Positions 17,755 to 25,623 of a DNA stretch of 64,000 bases are shown piece by piece (position 1 is the first letter of the stretch; every line of letters begins with the position of its first letter). The translations under genes were made by a program, and so were the position numbers. This stretch comes from Tersicoccus solisilvae (lineage in GTDB: Bacteria; Actinomycetota; Actinomycetes; Actinomycetales; Micrococcaceae): positions 496,001 to 560,000 of the forward strand of contig NZ_BMJI01000001.1 in assembly GCF_014643255.1 (NCBI RefSeq), read 5' to 3'. The notes beneath the pieces are model-generated. The model saw only the letters and a program-made list of their open reading frames with translations, did no database searches and had not been told where the DNA came from.

Positions 17755-17815
17755 GAGTGTGCGGAGGTTGTCGTGATGGGGGCGGGTTGGGCGCGGTTTC
17801 GGGCCACTCGGCGAG
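17755..17815 (+). repeat. Solitary copy of the 92-bp repeat unit
   Basis: From 17758 the sequence GTGCGGAGGTTGTCGTG and the following GGTTGGGCGCGGTTTCGGG match the tandem units at 16268-16698. Here the terminal inverted ends CCGAGTG and CACTCGG are perfect. It lies on the other side of the DUF559 gene in the same orientation. Confidence 0.85.
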
Positions 17816-17895
17816 GGGTGGCGCCGGGTGTGGCCACTCGACCGACGGCGAGCTCGGGAAGACGGAAGGCAGAAGGCCGAGAACGGCCGGGAGCC

Positions 17896-17941
17896 GGTGA
17901 CGCGCTGCCCCTCCGGTGACGCGCCAGGGGCCGGTGACGCG
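17896..17941. repeat. Three direct copies of CCGGTGACGCGC
   Basis: GGTGACGCG occurs at 17896, 17915 and 17933, each preceded by CC, with a period of 18-19 bases. They end 8 bases before the stop of the minus-strand gene at 17949. The same core, as a perfect palindrome, lies at 23092-23115. Confidence 0.6.
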
Positions 17942-17948
17942 CCGCCCC

Positions 17949-19340
17949 TCAGGAGCTGGCGGCGTGCCTCCCGTGCGACGCGCTGACCCCCTCCGGCTCG
18001 CCGGCCGGCCGGGCGCCGCCGGCGGGGGCGGCTGCAGGGGACTCCCCGTCGTCCTCCGAGGTCCCGGCCAGGTGCACCCTCTCCTCGTTCCGGTGCCGGC
18101 CCAGCACCGCGAGCAGCACGCCCGCCGCGGACCAGCACACCAGCACCAGCCAGCCGTGCGCCGTGCTCGCGTCGGGGAAGTAGGAGAGATCGCGCAGCAG
18201 GTTGCCGGTCGCACCGGGCACGAACCACTGGCCGATGGCGCCCCACGCCCACGGCAAGAACTCCGGCGGTGACGCGAGAGAGGACAGCGGGTTGCCCACG
18301 AACATCGTCAGGATCGCGCCGATCGGGATGCCGGGGCGACCCAGCAGCGACTCGAGGCCGACGATCGTCATCGCGGTGGCGAACAGGCCCAGTCCCATCG
18401 CCAGCCAGTTGAGCAGGAACGGGCCCTGGAGCAAGCCGAACCACGGCTGCATGATGACGATCAGGGCGAGGCCGCCGACGACGGCGTAGGTCGTGGCGGC
18501 GGCGATCCGCCGGCCGAAACCGGAGATCAGCAGGGAGACGATCAGGCCACCGATCATGCCGCCCATCGCCAGCGGAAGGCCGAGCAGCGCCAGACCGGCG
18601 CCGCGCGGGTCGCCGGAACTGAGCGGGGCGACGTCGGTGGTGGTGATCGACGGCCTGGGTGCGGCGGTCACCGCGGCGGCGGCTGTCGACGCCGCGTTCG
18701 CTGCCGCCGTGGCCCGCTGCTGCGCGCCCGCGAGCTGCGCCGAGAAGGCCGCCCACGCGGGTCCGGTGTGGGACGCCGGGGTCGGGAACTGCTGCGTCGC
18801 CACCCCCTGCAGGGTCCCCACGACGGCCTGCGCGGCCGCCGCCTTCGCGCCGGCCGTCGCGGCGGCGCGCGCGAGCGCCGTCTGTGCGGTGATGGCGTCC
18901 CGCTGCATTCCCTGGCCGATGAGCGCGGCCTGCTGGGCCACCAGCTGGGTCGCCGTCGGTGAGCCGGCCGAGGCGGTCATCACCTCCAGCGAGGAGCCGG
19001 AGACGACGAAGGCCGCGTACGCGTCGCGGTGCGTCAGGGCGGACTTGGCATCATCGCGGGTCGCGGCGTCGCGCACGTCGAAGCGGCCGTCGTCTGCCAG
19101 CGTCCGGTGCAGGGTGCTCGCGGCCTCACCGGAGCCCGCGACGACCACGGGCAGGTCCTTCACGCTCGAGGTGACGGTCGGCCATACGAAGGCCAGCAGC
19201 ACGACGGCGACCGCGAGCGCGGCACCGAGGCCGGCCAGCAGGGTGGCCCGCCACCGAGTGCGGTGGCGAACCGTCGGCAGGCCGCCCGGCGCGGCGGGGG
19301 TGTCGCCGACGGGCGGGGAGAGAGTGGTGGACGTGCTCAT
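17949..19340 (-). CDS. YhgE/Pip-like ABC-2-type membrane protein
   Basis: The 463-residue product has one N-terminal membrane helix (WRATLLAGLGAALAVAVVLLAFVW), an extracytoplasmic domain of about 200 residues (DLPVVVAGSG onward, Ala/Thr-rich), and about five C-terminal helices ending near residue 415. This is the layout of ABC-2/YhgE-Pip and DUF3533 proteins linked to drug or peptide export. No ATPase is adjacent. The start at 19340 (MSTSTTLS) follows a GAGGAT site. It is divergent from the TetR gene, whose operators lie between them. Confidence 0.75.
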   Translation of the reverse strand: MSTSTTLSPPVGDTPAAPGGLPTVRHRTRWRATLLAGLGAALAVAVVLLAFVWPTVTSSVKDLPVVVAGSGEAASTLHRTLADDGRFDVRDAATRDDAKSALTHRDAYAAFVVSGSSLEVMTASAGSPTATQLVAQQAALIGQGMQRDAITAQTALARAAATAGAKAAAAQAVVGTLQGVATQQFPTPASHTGPAWAAFSAQLAGAQQRATAAANAASTAAAAVTAAPRPSITTTDVAPLSSGDPRGAGLALLGLPLAMGGMIGGLIVSLLISGFGRRIAAATTYAVVGGLALIVIMQPWFGLLQGPFLLNWLAMGLGLFATAMTIVGLESLLGRPGIPIGAILTMFVGNPLSSLASPPEFLPWAWGAIGQWFVPGATGNLLRDLSYFPDASTAHGWLVLVCWSAAGVLLAVLGRHRNEERVHLAGTSEDDGESPAAAPAGGARPAGEPEGVSASHGRHAASS

Positions 19341-19390
19341 GGTGATCCTCGCGTGCCGGAGGACGGCGGGTGCGCCGTCATCGAAAAAAA

Positions 19391-19446
19391 GAACGGTCGT
19401 TCTCCATGAGACCACGGACCGACCGCAGTATCAAGAATGATCGTTC
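19391..19446. promoter_or_regulatory. Two TetR-type operators between divergent exporter and tetR genes
   Basis: GAACGGTCGTTC (19391-19402) and GAATGATCGTTC (19435-19446) are near-palindromes of the same consensus, GAAYGRTCGTTC, 44 bases apart. One lies near each divergent start. They are presumably bound by the TetR protein encoded at 19470. Confidence 0.65.
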
Positions 19447-19469
19447 GGTTTGGTTGGTACCCTCGTCCC

Positions 19470-20087
19470 ATGCCCCGCGTCAGCGATGCCCACCGGCGAC
19501 AGATGATCGACCGGATCACCGAGGCCACCCTCGAGCGCGCCCGGGCGCGAGGCCTGCACGAGATCTCGATGGCCGACATCATTGAGGCCTCCGGCCTGTC
19601 CGCCGGCGCGATCTACGGGTACTTCTCGGGCAAGGACGAGCTGATTCGCGCGGTCGCCACGCGGGCGTTCGAGATCCGGCTGACGGCTCTCGCCGTCGCG
19701 GCGGAGGAACGCCCGGTGCGCCCGCCCGCCGATGTGCTCGGCGAGCTGATGCGCACGCTCGCGGTGCCGCGCGGCAGCGGACTGGTCGTCCAGGTGTGGG
19801 CGCTCGCGACGGTGTCGGACCCGATGGCGCAGCTCGCCCAGGAGGCCTACGGCCGGGTGAGCACGGCCGTGGCCGGGTATCTTGCCGCCTGGTTCGCCGA
19901 CGGCGACGAGGGTCCGCTGCTGTCGCCGGCCGACGCGCACCGCCGCGCCGTGCTGCTGACGCCGGCCGTCGCGGGACTGCTGCAGGCCTGGATCCTTCGG
20001 CCCGTGATGGCCCCCGACCGGGACGCCGACTACGAGGCGTCGATGCGTGCCGTGATGACCGCCGTGGCGGGGCCGGCCGCACACTGA
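19470..20087 (+). CDS. TetR/AcrR-family transcriptional repressor
   Basis: This 205-residue protein has an N-terminal TetR helix-turn-helix (ISMADIIEASGLSAGAIYGYFSGKDELI, residues about 32-60) and a helical ligand domain ending in TPAVAGLLQAWILRP. The divergent exporter-like gene and twin operators indicate local autoregulation. I chose ATG at 19470 since the longer frame from 19437 would place the start inside the second operator. It precedes the thiolase operon but that operon carries a different TetR site. Confidence 0.85.
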   Translation: MPRVSDAHRRQMIDRITEATLERARARGLHEISMADIIEASGLSAGAIYGYFSGKDELIRAVATRAFEIRLTALAVAAEERPVRPPADVLGELMRTLAVPRGSGLVVQVWALATVSDPMAQLAQEAYGRVSTAVAGYLAAWFADGDEGPLLSPADAHRRAVLLTPAVAGLLQAWILRPVMAPDRDADYEASMRAVMTAVAGPAAH

Positions 20088-20139
20088 CCGGGCGAGCGGG
20101 CGTCACGACATTGACCCGGCCCGCGCCCCGTGCCATTCT

Positions 20140-20156
20140 TGAACGATCGGTCGGTA
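20140..20156. promoter_or_regulatory. TetR-type operator upstream of the thiolase operon
   Basis: The 17 bases TGAACGATCGGTCGGTA are identical to 63946-63962, upstream of paaI. The ACCGACCGATCGTTC pattern is typical of TetR repressors of acyl-CoA and phenylacetate catabolism. Confidence 0.65.
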
Positions 20157-20230
20157 TTTCGTCGGAGGGGGACCCCTGTGCCCGTGACGGAGGGACGAGC
20201 CGACCCCGCAGCTGGACGAAGGAGTTCCCG

Positions 20231-21427
20231 ATGCCCGAAGCATTTCTCGTCGGCGGTGCCCGCACCCCGGTCGGCCGGTACGGCGGCGCCCTGTCGTCCG
20301 TCCGCCCCGACGACCTGGCGGCCCTCGTCGTCAAGGAGGCCGTGCAGCGGGCCGGCATCCCCTCGAGCAGCGTCGAGGAGGTGATCCTCGGCAACGCCAA
20401 CGGCGCCGGCGAGGAGAACCGCAACGTCGCCCGCATGGCGTGGCTGCTCGCCGGCTACGAGGACAGCGTCCCCGGCATCACCGTGAATCGACTCTGCGCC
20501 TCGGGCATGAGCGCCATCATCATGGCCAGCCACATGATCAAGGCCGGTGCGGCGGACGTCGTCGTCGCCGGCGGCGTCGAGTCGATGTCCCGCGCGCCCT
20601 GGGTGATGGCCAAGCCGACGACGGCTTTCGCCAAGCCGGGGGACACCTTCGACACCTCCATCGGCTGGCGGTTCGTCAACCCGATCTTCCAGGCCCAGGA
20701 GAAGACGACCTACTCGATGCCGGAGACGGCCGAGGAGGTCGCCCGCGTCGACGGCATCACCCGGGAGGACGCCGACGCGTTCGCCGTCGGCTCGCAGGAG
20801 AAGGCGCTCGCCGCGATCGAGGCGGGCAGGTTCGCCGACGAGATCGTCCCCGTCACCGTGAAGACCCGCAAGGGCGAGACCGTCGTCGACACCGACGAGG
20901 GCCCGCGCGAGGGCACCACCGCCGAGGTCCTCGGCAAGCTCAAGCCCGTCGTCAAGGGCGGCAGCGTGGTGACCGCCGGCAACTCCAGCTCCCTGAACGA
21001 CGGCGCCTCGGCCATCGTCGTCGCCTCCGAGGCCGCGGTCGAACGGTACGGCCTGACGGCGCGGGCACGGATCGTCGACGGGGCCTCCGCCGGCGTGCCC
21101 GCGCCCATCATGGGCATCGGCCCGGTCCCGGCCACGCAGAAGGTGCTCGGCCGCACCGGCTGGACGGTGGACGACATCGGAGCCGTCGAGTTGAACGAGG
21201 CCTTCGCCAGCCAGTCCCTGGCCTGCATCCGCAGGCTCGGCCTGGATCCGTCGATCGTGAACAACGATGGCGGCGCGATCGCGCTCGGCCACCCGCTCGG
21301 CTCGTCCGGCTCCCGGATCGCGATCACCCTGCTCGGCCGGATGGAACGCGAGGGCGCCGACAAGGGCCTGGCCACCATGTGTGTCGGCGTCGGCCAGGGC
21401 ACCGCCCTGCTGCTGGAACGGGTGTGA
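20231..21427 (+). CDS. Thiolase, acetyl-CoA C-acyltransferase (3-oxoadipyl-CoA/beta-ketothiolase type)
   Basis: A 398-residue type II thiolase with nucleophile Cys89 (TVNRLCASGM), LNDGAS, the catalytic histidine in GGAIALGHPLGSSG and the second cysteine in MCVGVGQG. It cleaves beta-ketoacyl-CoA to acetyl-CoA. With the enoyl-CoA hydratase and hydroxyacyl-CoA dehydrogenase that follow, and a TetR site shared with paaI, it most likely serves the lower phenylacetate pathway (PaaJ-like), though general beta-oxidation cannot be excluded. The start at 20231 is the first ATG of the family match (MPEAFLVGGARTPVG). Confidence 0.9.
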   Translation: MPEAFLVGGARTPVGRYGGALSSVRPDDLAALVVKEAVQRAGIPSSSVEEVILGNANGAGEENRNVARMAWLLAGYEDSVPGITVNRLCASGMSAIIMASHMIKAGAADVVVAGGVESMSRAPWVMAKPTTAFAKPGDTFDTSIGWRFVNPIFQAQEKTTYSMPETAEEVARVDGITREDADAFAVGSQEKALAAIEAGRFADEIVPVTVKTRKGETVVDTDEGPREGTTAEVLGKLKPVVKGGSVVTAGNSSSLNDGASAIVVASEAAVERYGLTARARIVDGASAGVPAPIMGIGPVPATQKVLGRTGWTVDDIGAVELNEAFASQSLACIRRLGLDPSIVNNDGGAIALGHPLGSSGSRIAITLLGRMEREGADKGLATMCVGVGQGTALLLERV

Positions 21428-21429
21428 AC

Positions 21430-22215
21430 ATGCCGGACTACACGACGCTGCTCGTCGACGAGCGGGAGGACCGGCTCCACGTCGCCCTCGACCGCCCCGA
21501 GGTGCGCAACGCCATCGACGCCACCATGGTCGCCGAGCTGCACGACGTCTGCGACCGGCTCGAGCGTGAACCGCGGATCCTCATCCTCTCCGGCACCCCG
21601 GCCACGGAGTCCCGGAAGGGGGTCTTCGCGTCCGGTGCGGACATCGCCCAGCTGCGGGAACGCCGTCGCGAGGAGGCCCTCGCCGGGATCAACGCCAACG
21701 TCTTCATCCGCATCGCGCAACTGCCGATGCCGGTCATCGCCGCGCTCGACGGGTTCGCCCTCGGCGGCGGCGCGGAACTCGCGCTCGCGGCCGACTTCCG
21801 CATCGGCACGCCCAGCCTGAAGATCGGCCAGCCGGAGACCGGCCTGGGCATCACCGCCGGCGCGGGCGCCACGTGGCGGCTCAAGGAGGTCGTCGGGGAG
21901 CCCCTGGCCAAGGAGATCCTGCTCGCGGGCCGGGTGCTGACCGCCGACGAGGCGCTCGCCGCGCGGCTGATCACCGAGGTGCACGAATCGGCCGACCTGC
22001 TCGACGCCGCCCACGCGCTCGCCGACCGGATCGCCGCCCAGGACCCGCTCGCCGTCCGGCTGACCAAGACCGTCTTCCACGCCCCGCGCGAGGCCCACCC
22101 GGCGATCGACACCCTCGCCCAGGGCATCCTGTTCGAATCCGACGCCAAGTTCGCCCGCATGGACGCGTTCCTCGCCAAGCGGGCCTCCCGAACCACGAAG
22201 GGAAACCCCGCATGA
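21430..22215 (+). CDS. Enoyl-CoA hydratase/isomerase family protein (PaaF-like)
   Basis: The 261-residue crotonase has RPEVRNAIDATM, the oxyanion segments GVFASGADIAQL and ALDGFALGGGAELALAADF, and the catalytic-region glutamate in QPETGLGI near residue 137. It hydrates 2-enoyl-CoA. A GTG two codons upstream (21424) would overlap the thiolase stop by 4 bases and is an alternative start. It overlaps the next gene by 4 bases. Confidence 0.9.
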   Translation: MPDYTTLLVDEREDRLHVALDRPEVRNAIDATMVAELHDVCDRLEREPRILILSGTPATESRKGVFASGADIAQLRERRREEALAGINANVFIRIAQLPMPVIAALDGFALGGGAELALAADFRIGTPSLKIGQPETGLGITAGAGATWRLKEVVGEPLAKEILLAGRVLTADEALAARLITEVHESADLLDAAHALADRIAAQDPLAVRLTKTVFHAPREAHPAIDTLAQGILFESDAKFARMDAFLAKRASRTTKGNPA

Positions 22216-23078
22216 GCCCGACCAGCATCCCCACCTCCATCCCCACCCGGGTGGGGGTCCTCGGCGGCGGCCGGATGGGCGCGGGCATCGCCCACGCCTT
22301 CGTCCTGGCCGGCGCGGAGGTGGTCGTGGTCGAGCGCGACGAGGCAGCCGCGGCGGCGGCCCGCGAGCGGGTCGGATCCTCGCTGCAGACCTCGGTCGAC
22401 CGGGGCACGACGGGCGACGACCTCGGCACCCTGACCGGTCGGCTGAGCGTCTCCACGGACTACGACGCCTTCACCGGTCGGGGCCTCGTCGTCGAGGCGG
22501 TGCCCGAGGACGTCGACCTCAAGGTCACGGCGCTGACGGAGGTCGAGAAGCGGTTGGGCGCCAACGCGTGGCTGGCGACCAACACGTCGTCCCTGTCCGT
22601 CGACGACCTGGCGGCGCACCTGCGCCACCCCGAGCGGTTCTGCGGGCTGCACTTCTTCAACCCCGTGCCCGCCTCCGGCCTGGTCGAGGTCGTCATCGGC
22701 GAGCGAACCGGCGACGAGCTGCGCGACCTCGCCCCGGCCTGGGTGCGCGACCTCGACAAGACGCCCGTCGTCGTCCGGGACGCCCCCGGCTTCGCGTCCT
22801 CCCGCCTCGGCGTCGCCATCGGGCTCGAGGCGATCCGGATGCTCGAGGAGGGCGTCGCCTCCGCCGAGGACATCGACGCCGCGATGGTGCTCGGCTACAA
22901 GTACCCCGTCGGACCGCTCAAGCTCACCGACATCGTCGGGCTGGACGTGCGGCTCGGCATCGCCGAGTACCTCGCCTCCACCCTCGGCGACCGGTTCGCC
23001 CCGCCGCAGCTGCTGCGCGACAAGGTGGCCGCCGGGGAGCTGGGCAAGAAGTCCGGGCGCGGCTTCTACGACTGGTGA
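22212..23078 (+). CDS. 3-hydroxyacyl-CoA dehydrogenase (PaaH-like)
   Basis: A 288-residue protein with the NAD site GVLGGGRMGAGIAHAF, the catalytic histidine in GLHFFNPVPASGLVEVV at about residue 142, and the C-terminal dimerisation motif PVGPLKLTDIVGLDVRL ending KKSGRGFYDW. It oxidises 3-hydroxyacyl-CoA (such as 3-hydroxyadipyl-CoA) to the substrate of the thiolase. It is the last gene of the three-gene operon and is followed by two palindromes. Confidence 0.92.
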   Translation: MSPTSIPTSIPTRVGVLGGGRMGAGIAHAFVLAGAEVVVVERDEAAAAAARERVGSSLQTSVDRGTTGDDLGTLTGRLSVSTDYDAFTGRGLVVEAVPEDVDLKVTALTEVEKRLGANAWLATNTSSLSVDDLAAHLRHPERFCGLHFFNPVPASGLVEVVIGERTGDELRDLAPAWVRDLDKTPVVVRDAPGFASSRLGVAIGLEAIRMLEEGVASAEDIDAAMVLGYKYPVGPLKLTDIVGLDVRLGIAEYLASTLGDRFAPPQLLRDKVAAGELGKKSGRGFYDW

Positions 23079-23091
23079 GGCGTCCCTCCAC

Positions 23092-23151
23092 CGACCGGTG
23101 ACGCGTCACCGGTCGACGCACGACGGCCCGGGCTGATCATCAGCCCGGGCC
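23092..23151. terminator. Two consecutive perfect palindromes between convergent genes
   Basis: A 24-bp palindrome (23092-23115, half-site CGACCGGTGACG) is followed by a 28-bp one (23124-23151, half-site CGGCCCGGGCTGAT). Neither has a loop or T tract. Lying between the 3' ends of genes on opposite strands, they most plausibly act as a bidirectional terminator. Confidence 0.6.
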
Positions 23152-23176
23152 GCCGGCGTCCGTGGCGATGACGGGC

Positions 23177-23482
23177 TCAGCCCGGCGCCTGGGTGAACGC
23201 GCCCGGGTCGGTCTTGCCCGAGCCGCGCTCGCCGAACGCGGCCTCCTCCAGGTGCTCGGTCCGGTCCTCGTTCGGCTCCGCGGACTCCGTGTCCGGTCCC
23301 CTGCCCGTGGTGTCGCGCGGCTCGTCGTGGCCGTGCGCGTGCAGCGGCTCGGCCGGCAGGTGCTTCTCCGACCCGTCGGAGTAGGTGTCGGCGTCGCCGT
23401 ACCCGTGCTCCTGGGCGTACTCCCCACCGAGGTTGCGGCTGAGTCCGTCGGCGGACAGTCGCGCCTCGTTCTCCTTCGACAT
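23177..23482 (-). CDS. Small acidic hydrophilic hypothetical protein
   Basis: The 101-residue product is strongly acidic and hydrophilic, rich in Glu, Asp, His and Gly (LPAEPLHAHGHDEPRDTTGR; SAEPNEDRTEHLEEAAFG), with no membrane segment and probably little fixed structure. A strong GGGAGGAGA site eight bases before the ATG at 23482 supports expression. I do not recognise the family; a stress-related or intrinsically disordered protein is the most one can say. Confidence 0.6.
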   Translation of the reverse strand: MSKENEARLSADGLSRNLGGEYAQEHGYGDADTYSDGSEKHLPAEPLHAHGHDEPRDTTGRGPDTESAEPNEDRTEHLEEAAFGERGSGKTDPGAFTQAPG

Positions 23483-23612
23483 GTGCCTCTCCTCCCGGTC
23501 GTGGCCGGCTCCGGTGGCCGGCCCTGGTCGGCAGCCTAGTCGCACTGGCGGGATCCGGGCCGGGAGAGGATGCTGGCGGAGGACCGGATGACGCGAGCAT
23601 GAGGAGGACGCC

Positions 23613-24599
23613 ATGAGAACGGTGCCGTGGGGCAGTCAGGGGCTGCGGGCCAGCAACGAGGGACTCGGCGCGATGGGGATGAGCGCGTTCTACGGCCCGC
23701 GCGACGACGACGAGTCCGCCGCCACGCTCAACCTCGCCCTCGACCTCGGCGTGAGCCTGATCGACACGGCCGAGCTGTACGGGCCGTTCATCAACGAACA
23801 GCTGATCGCGAAGGCGATCGGCCACCGCGCCGACGAGTACGCGCTGGCCACCAAGTTCGGTTCCGAGATCGGCGACGATGGCAGCCGGGGCCCGGTCAAC
23901 GGCAGCCCGGAGTACGCCCGCACGGCGCTCGAGCGGTCGCTGAAGAACCTGCAGCGCGACCACGTGGACCTCTACTACGTGCACCGGATCGACCCGAACC
24001 GGCCGGTCGAGGAGACCATCGGCGCCCTCGCCGAGTTCGTCACCGAGGGCAAGGTCCGGTATCTGGGCATCAGCGAGGCGGCGCCGGAGACCATCCGCCG
24101 GGCGCACGCGGCGCACCCGATCTCGGCCGTGCAGACCGAGTACTCGCTGTTCCAGCGCGAGCCCGAGGCCAATGGGGTGCTGGCCACCACCCGGGAGCTG
24201 GGCATCGCCTTCGTCGCGTACTCGCCGCTGGGCCGGGGCCTGCTGACCGGTGCGATCACCAGCCCGGACCAGCTCGCCGCCGACGACTTCCGCAAGCACG
24301 CGCCGCGGTTCAGCGGCGAGAACATGGACGCGAATCTCGCCGTCGTCGCGAAGGTCAGGGAACTGGCCGACGCCCGCAAGGTCACGCCCGGCCAGCTCGC
24401 CCTCGCCTGGGTGCTCGCGCAGGAGTCCGCGGTGGCGATCCCCGGCACCAAGCGGCGCACCTATCTGCGGGAGAACGTCGCGGCCGCCGAGCTGGAGCTC
24501 ACGGCGGACGAGCTGGCCGCGCTCGACGAGGTGGCCCCGGTGGGCGTCGCCTCCGGTGAGCGCTACGACGAGAACGGCATGCGCTCGGTCAATCACTGA
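23613..24599 (+). CDS. Aldo/keto reductase
   Basis: A 328-residue TIM-barrel NADPH reductase of the YakC/AKR13 type. The catalytic tetrad residues are visible: Asp in LIDTAELYGPF (near 50), Tyr in the same segment, Lys in ALATKFGSE (near 80) and His in LYYVHRIDPN (near 125). The C-terminal IPGTKRRTYLRENV cofactor loop is present. GAGGAGGACGCC precedes the ATG. The substrate is unknown; methylglyoxal and other aldehydes are usual for the family. Confidence 0.92.
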   Translation: MRTVPWGSQGLRASNEGLGAMGMSAFYGPRDDDESAATLNLALDLGVSLIDTAELYGPFINEQLIAKAIGHRADEYALATKFGSEIGDDGSRGPVNGSPEYARTALERSLKNLQRDHVDLYYVHRIDPNRPVEETIGALAEFVTEGKVRYLGISEAAPETIRRAHAAHPISAVQTEYSLFQREPEANGVLATTRELGIAFVAYSPLGRGLLTGAITSPDQLAADDFRKHAPRFSGENMDANLAVVAKVRELADARKVTPGQLALAWVLAQESAVAIPGTKRRTYLRENVAAAELELTADELAALDEVAPVGVASGERYDENGMRSVNH

Positions 24600-24681
24600 G
24601 TCACTCGCCGGCCGGTGCCGCGTACCGACCACGCCACCTGCTCGACTCGTGGGGGACGCGCCGTCGTGCCATGATCTGCGC

Positions 24682-25614
24682 ATGGCCGATCGCCTCATGC
24701 TGCTCGACACCGCCGCCATGTACTTCCGGGCCTTCCACGGATTGCCGGACTCGCTGAAGGCGCCGGACGGCACCAGCGTCAACGCGGTGCGCGGGCTGCT
24801 CGACGCCATCGCCCGGTTGATCGGCGAGTACGAGCCGAGCGAGCTGGTGGCGTGCTGGGACGAGAACTGGCGGCCACACTGGCGCACCGCCTTGATCCCG
24901 AGCTACAAGGCCCACCGGGTACGCCGCGAGGACCCCGACGGTGTCGACGTCGAGGAGGTGCCGGAGCTGCTCGAGCCGCAGGTGCCGGTGATCCGGGAGG
25001 TCCTGGCGGCCCTGGGCATCACCCGGGTGGGAGCGGAGGACCACGAGGCCGACGACGTGATCGGGACCCTGGCGACGCGCGCGACGACGCCGGTCGACAT
25101 CGTCACCTCGGACCGGGACCTGTTCCAGCTGGTGGACGACGATGCCGGGGTCCGGGTGATCAACACGGCCCGCGGGATGAACAGGATCGAGGTGGTGACC
25201 GATGCCGTGATCCGGGAGAAGTACGGCATCGGCGCGGCCCAGTACGCGGACTTCGCGACGCTGCGCGGGGACACCTCGGACGGGCTTCCCGGCGTCGCCG
25301 GCGTCGGCGAGAAGACGGCGGCCGGGCTGATCGCCGACCACGGCGACCTCGACGGTGTGATCACCGCGGCGTCGGACCCGGGTAGCACCATGTCCCGCGG
25401 CGCGCGGGCGAAGATCACCGCGGCCACGGACTACCTGGCCGCCGCCGCCCCCGTCGTGCGGGTCGTCCGGGATCTCGACCTCGGCCTGGGGAGGGGCGAC
25501 GCGCGGCTGCGCCCGGTGACGGGGAAGGACCGCGAACGGGTCCAGGCGCTCGGCGAGCAGTGGAACCTCGGCGGATCCGTGGAGCGGATCCTCACCGCGC
25601 TCGACACCCGCTGA
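24682..25614 (+). CDS. 5'-3' exonuclease (FEN/PolA exonuclease-domain family)
   Basis: This 310-residue stand-alone protein has the metal-binding residues of the PolA N-terminal exonuclease: LLDTAAMYFRAFHGLP near the start, EDHEADDVIGTLA near residue 120, VTSDRDLFQLVDD near 145, and the helix-hairpin-helix RGDTSDGLPGVAGVGEKTAAG near 200. It would remove flaps or primers alongside DNA polymerase I, as in many Actinobacteria that keep a second copy. Its start at 24682 follows only a weak ribosome binding site. Confidence 0.9.
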   Translation: MADRLMLLDTAAMYFRAFHGLPDSLKAPDGTSVNAVRGLLDAIARLIGEYEPSELVACWDENWRPHWRTALIPSYKAHRVRREDPDGVDVEEVPELLEPQVPVIREVLAALGITRVGAEDHEADDVIGTLATRATTPVDIVTSDRDLFQLVDDDAGVRVINTARGMNRIEVVTDAVIREKYGIGAAQYADFATLRGDTSDGLPGVAGVGEKTAAGLIADHGDLDGVITAASDPGSTMSRGARAKITAATDYLAAAAPVVRVVRDLDLGLGRGDARLRPVTGKDRERVQALGEQWNLGGSVERILTALDTR

Positions 25615-25623
25615 CGCGACCGC

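Noticed and set aside
19470-20087. TetR at 19470 as the regulator of the thiolase operon
   Set aside because: Its own intergenic operators (GAAYGRTCGTTC) differ from the site before the thiolase, and that site recurs before paaI instead; local control of the divergent exporter is simpler.
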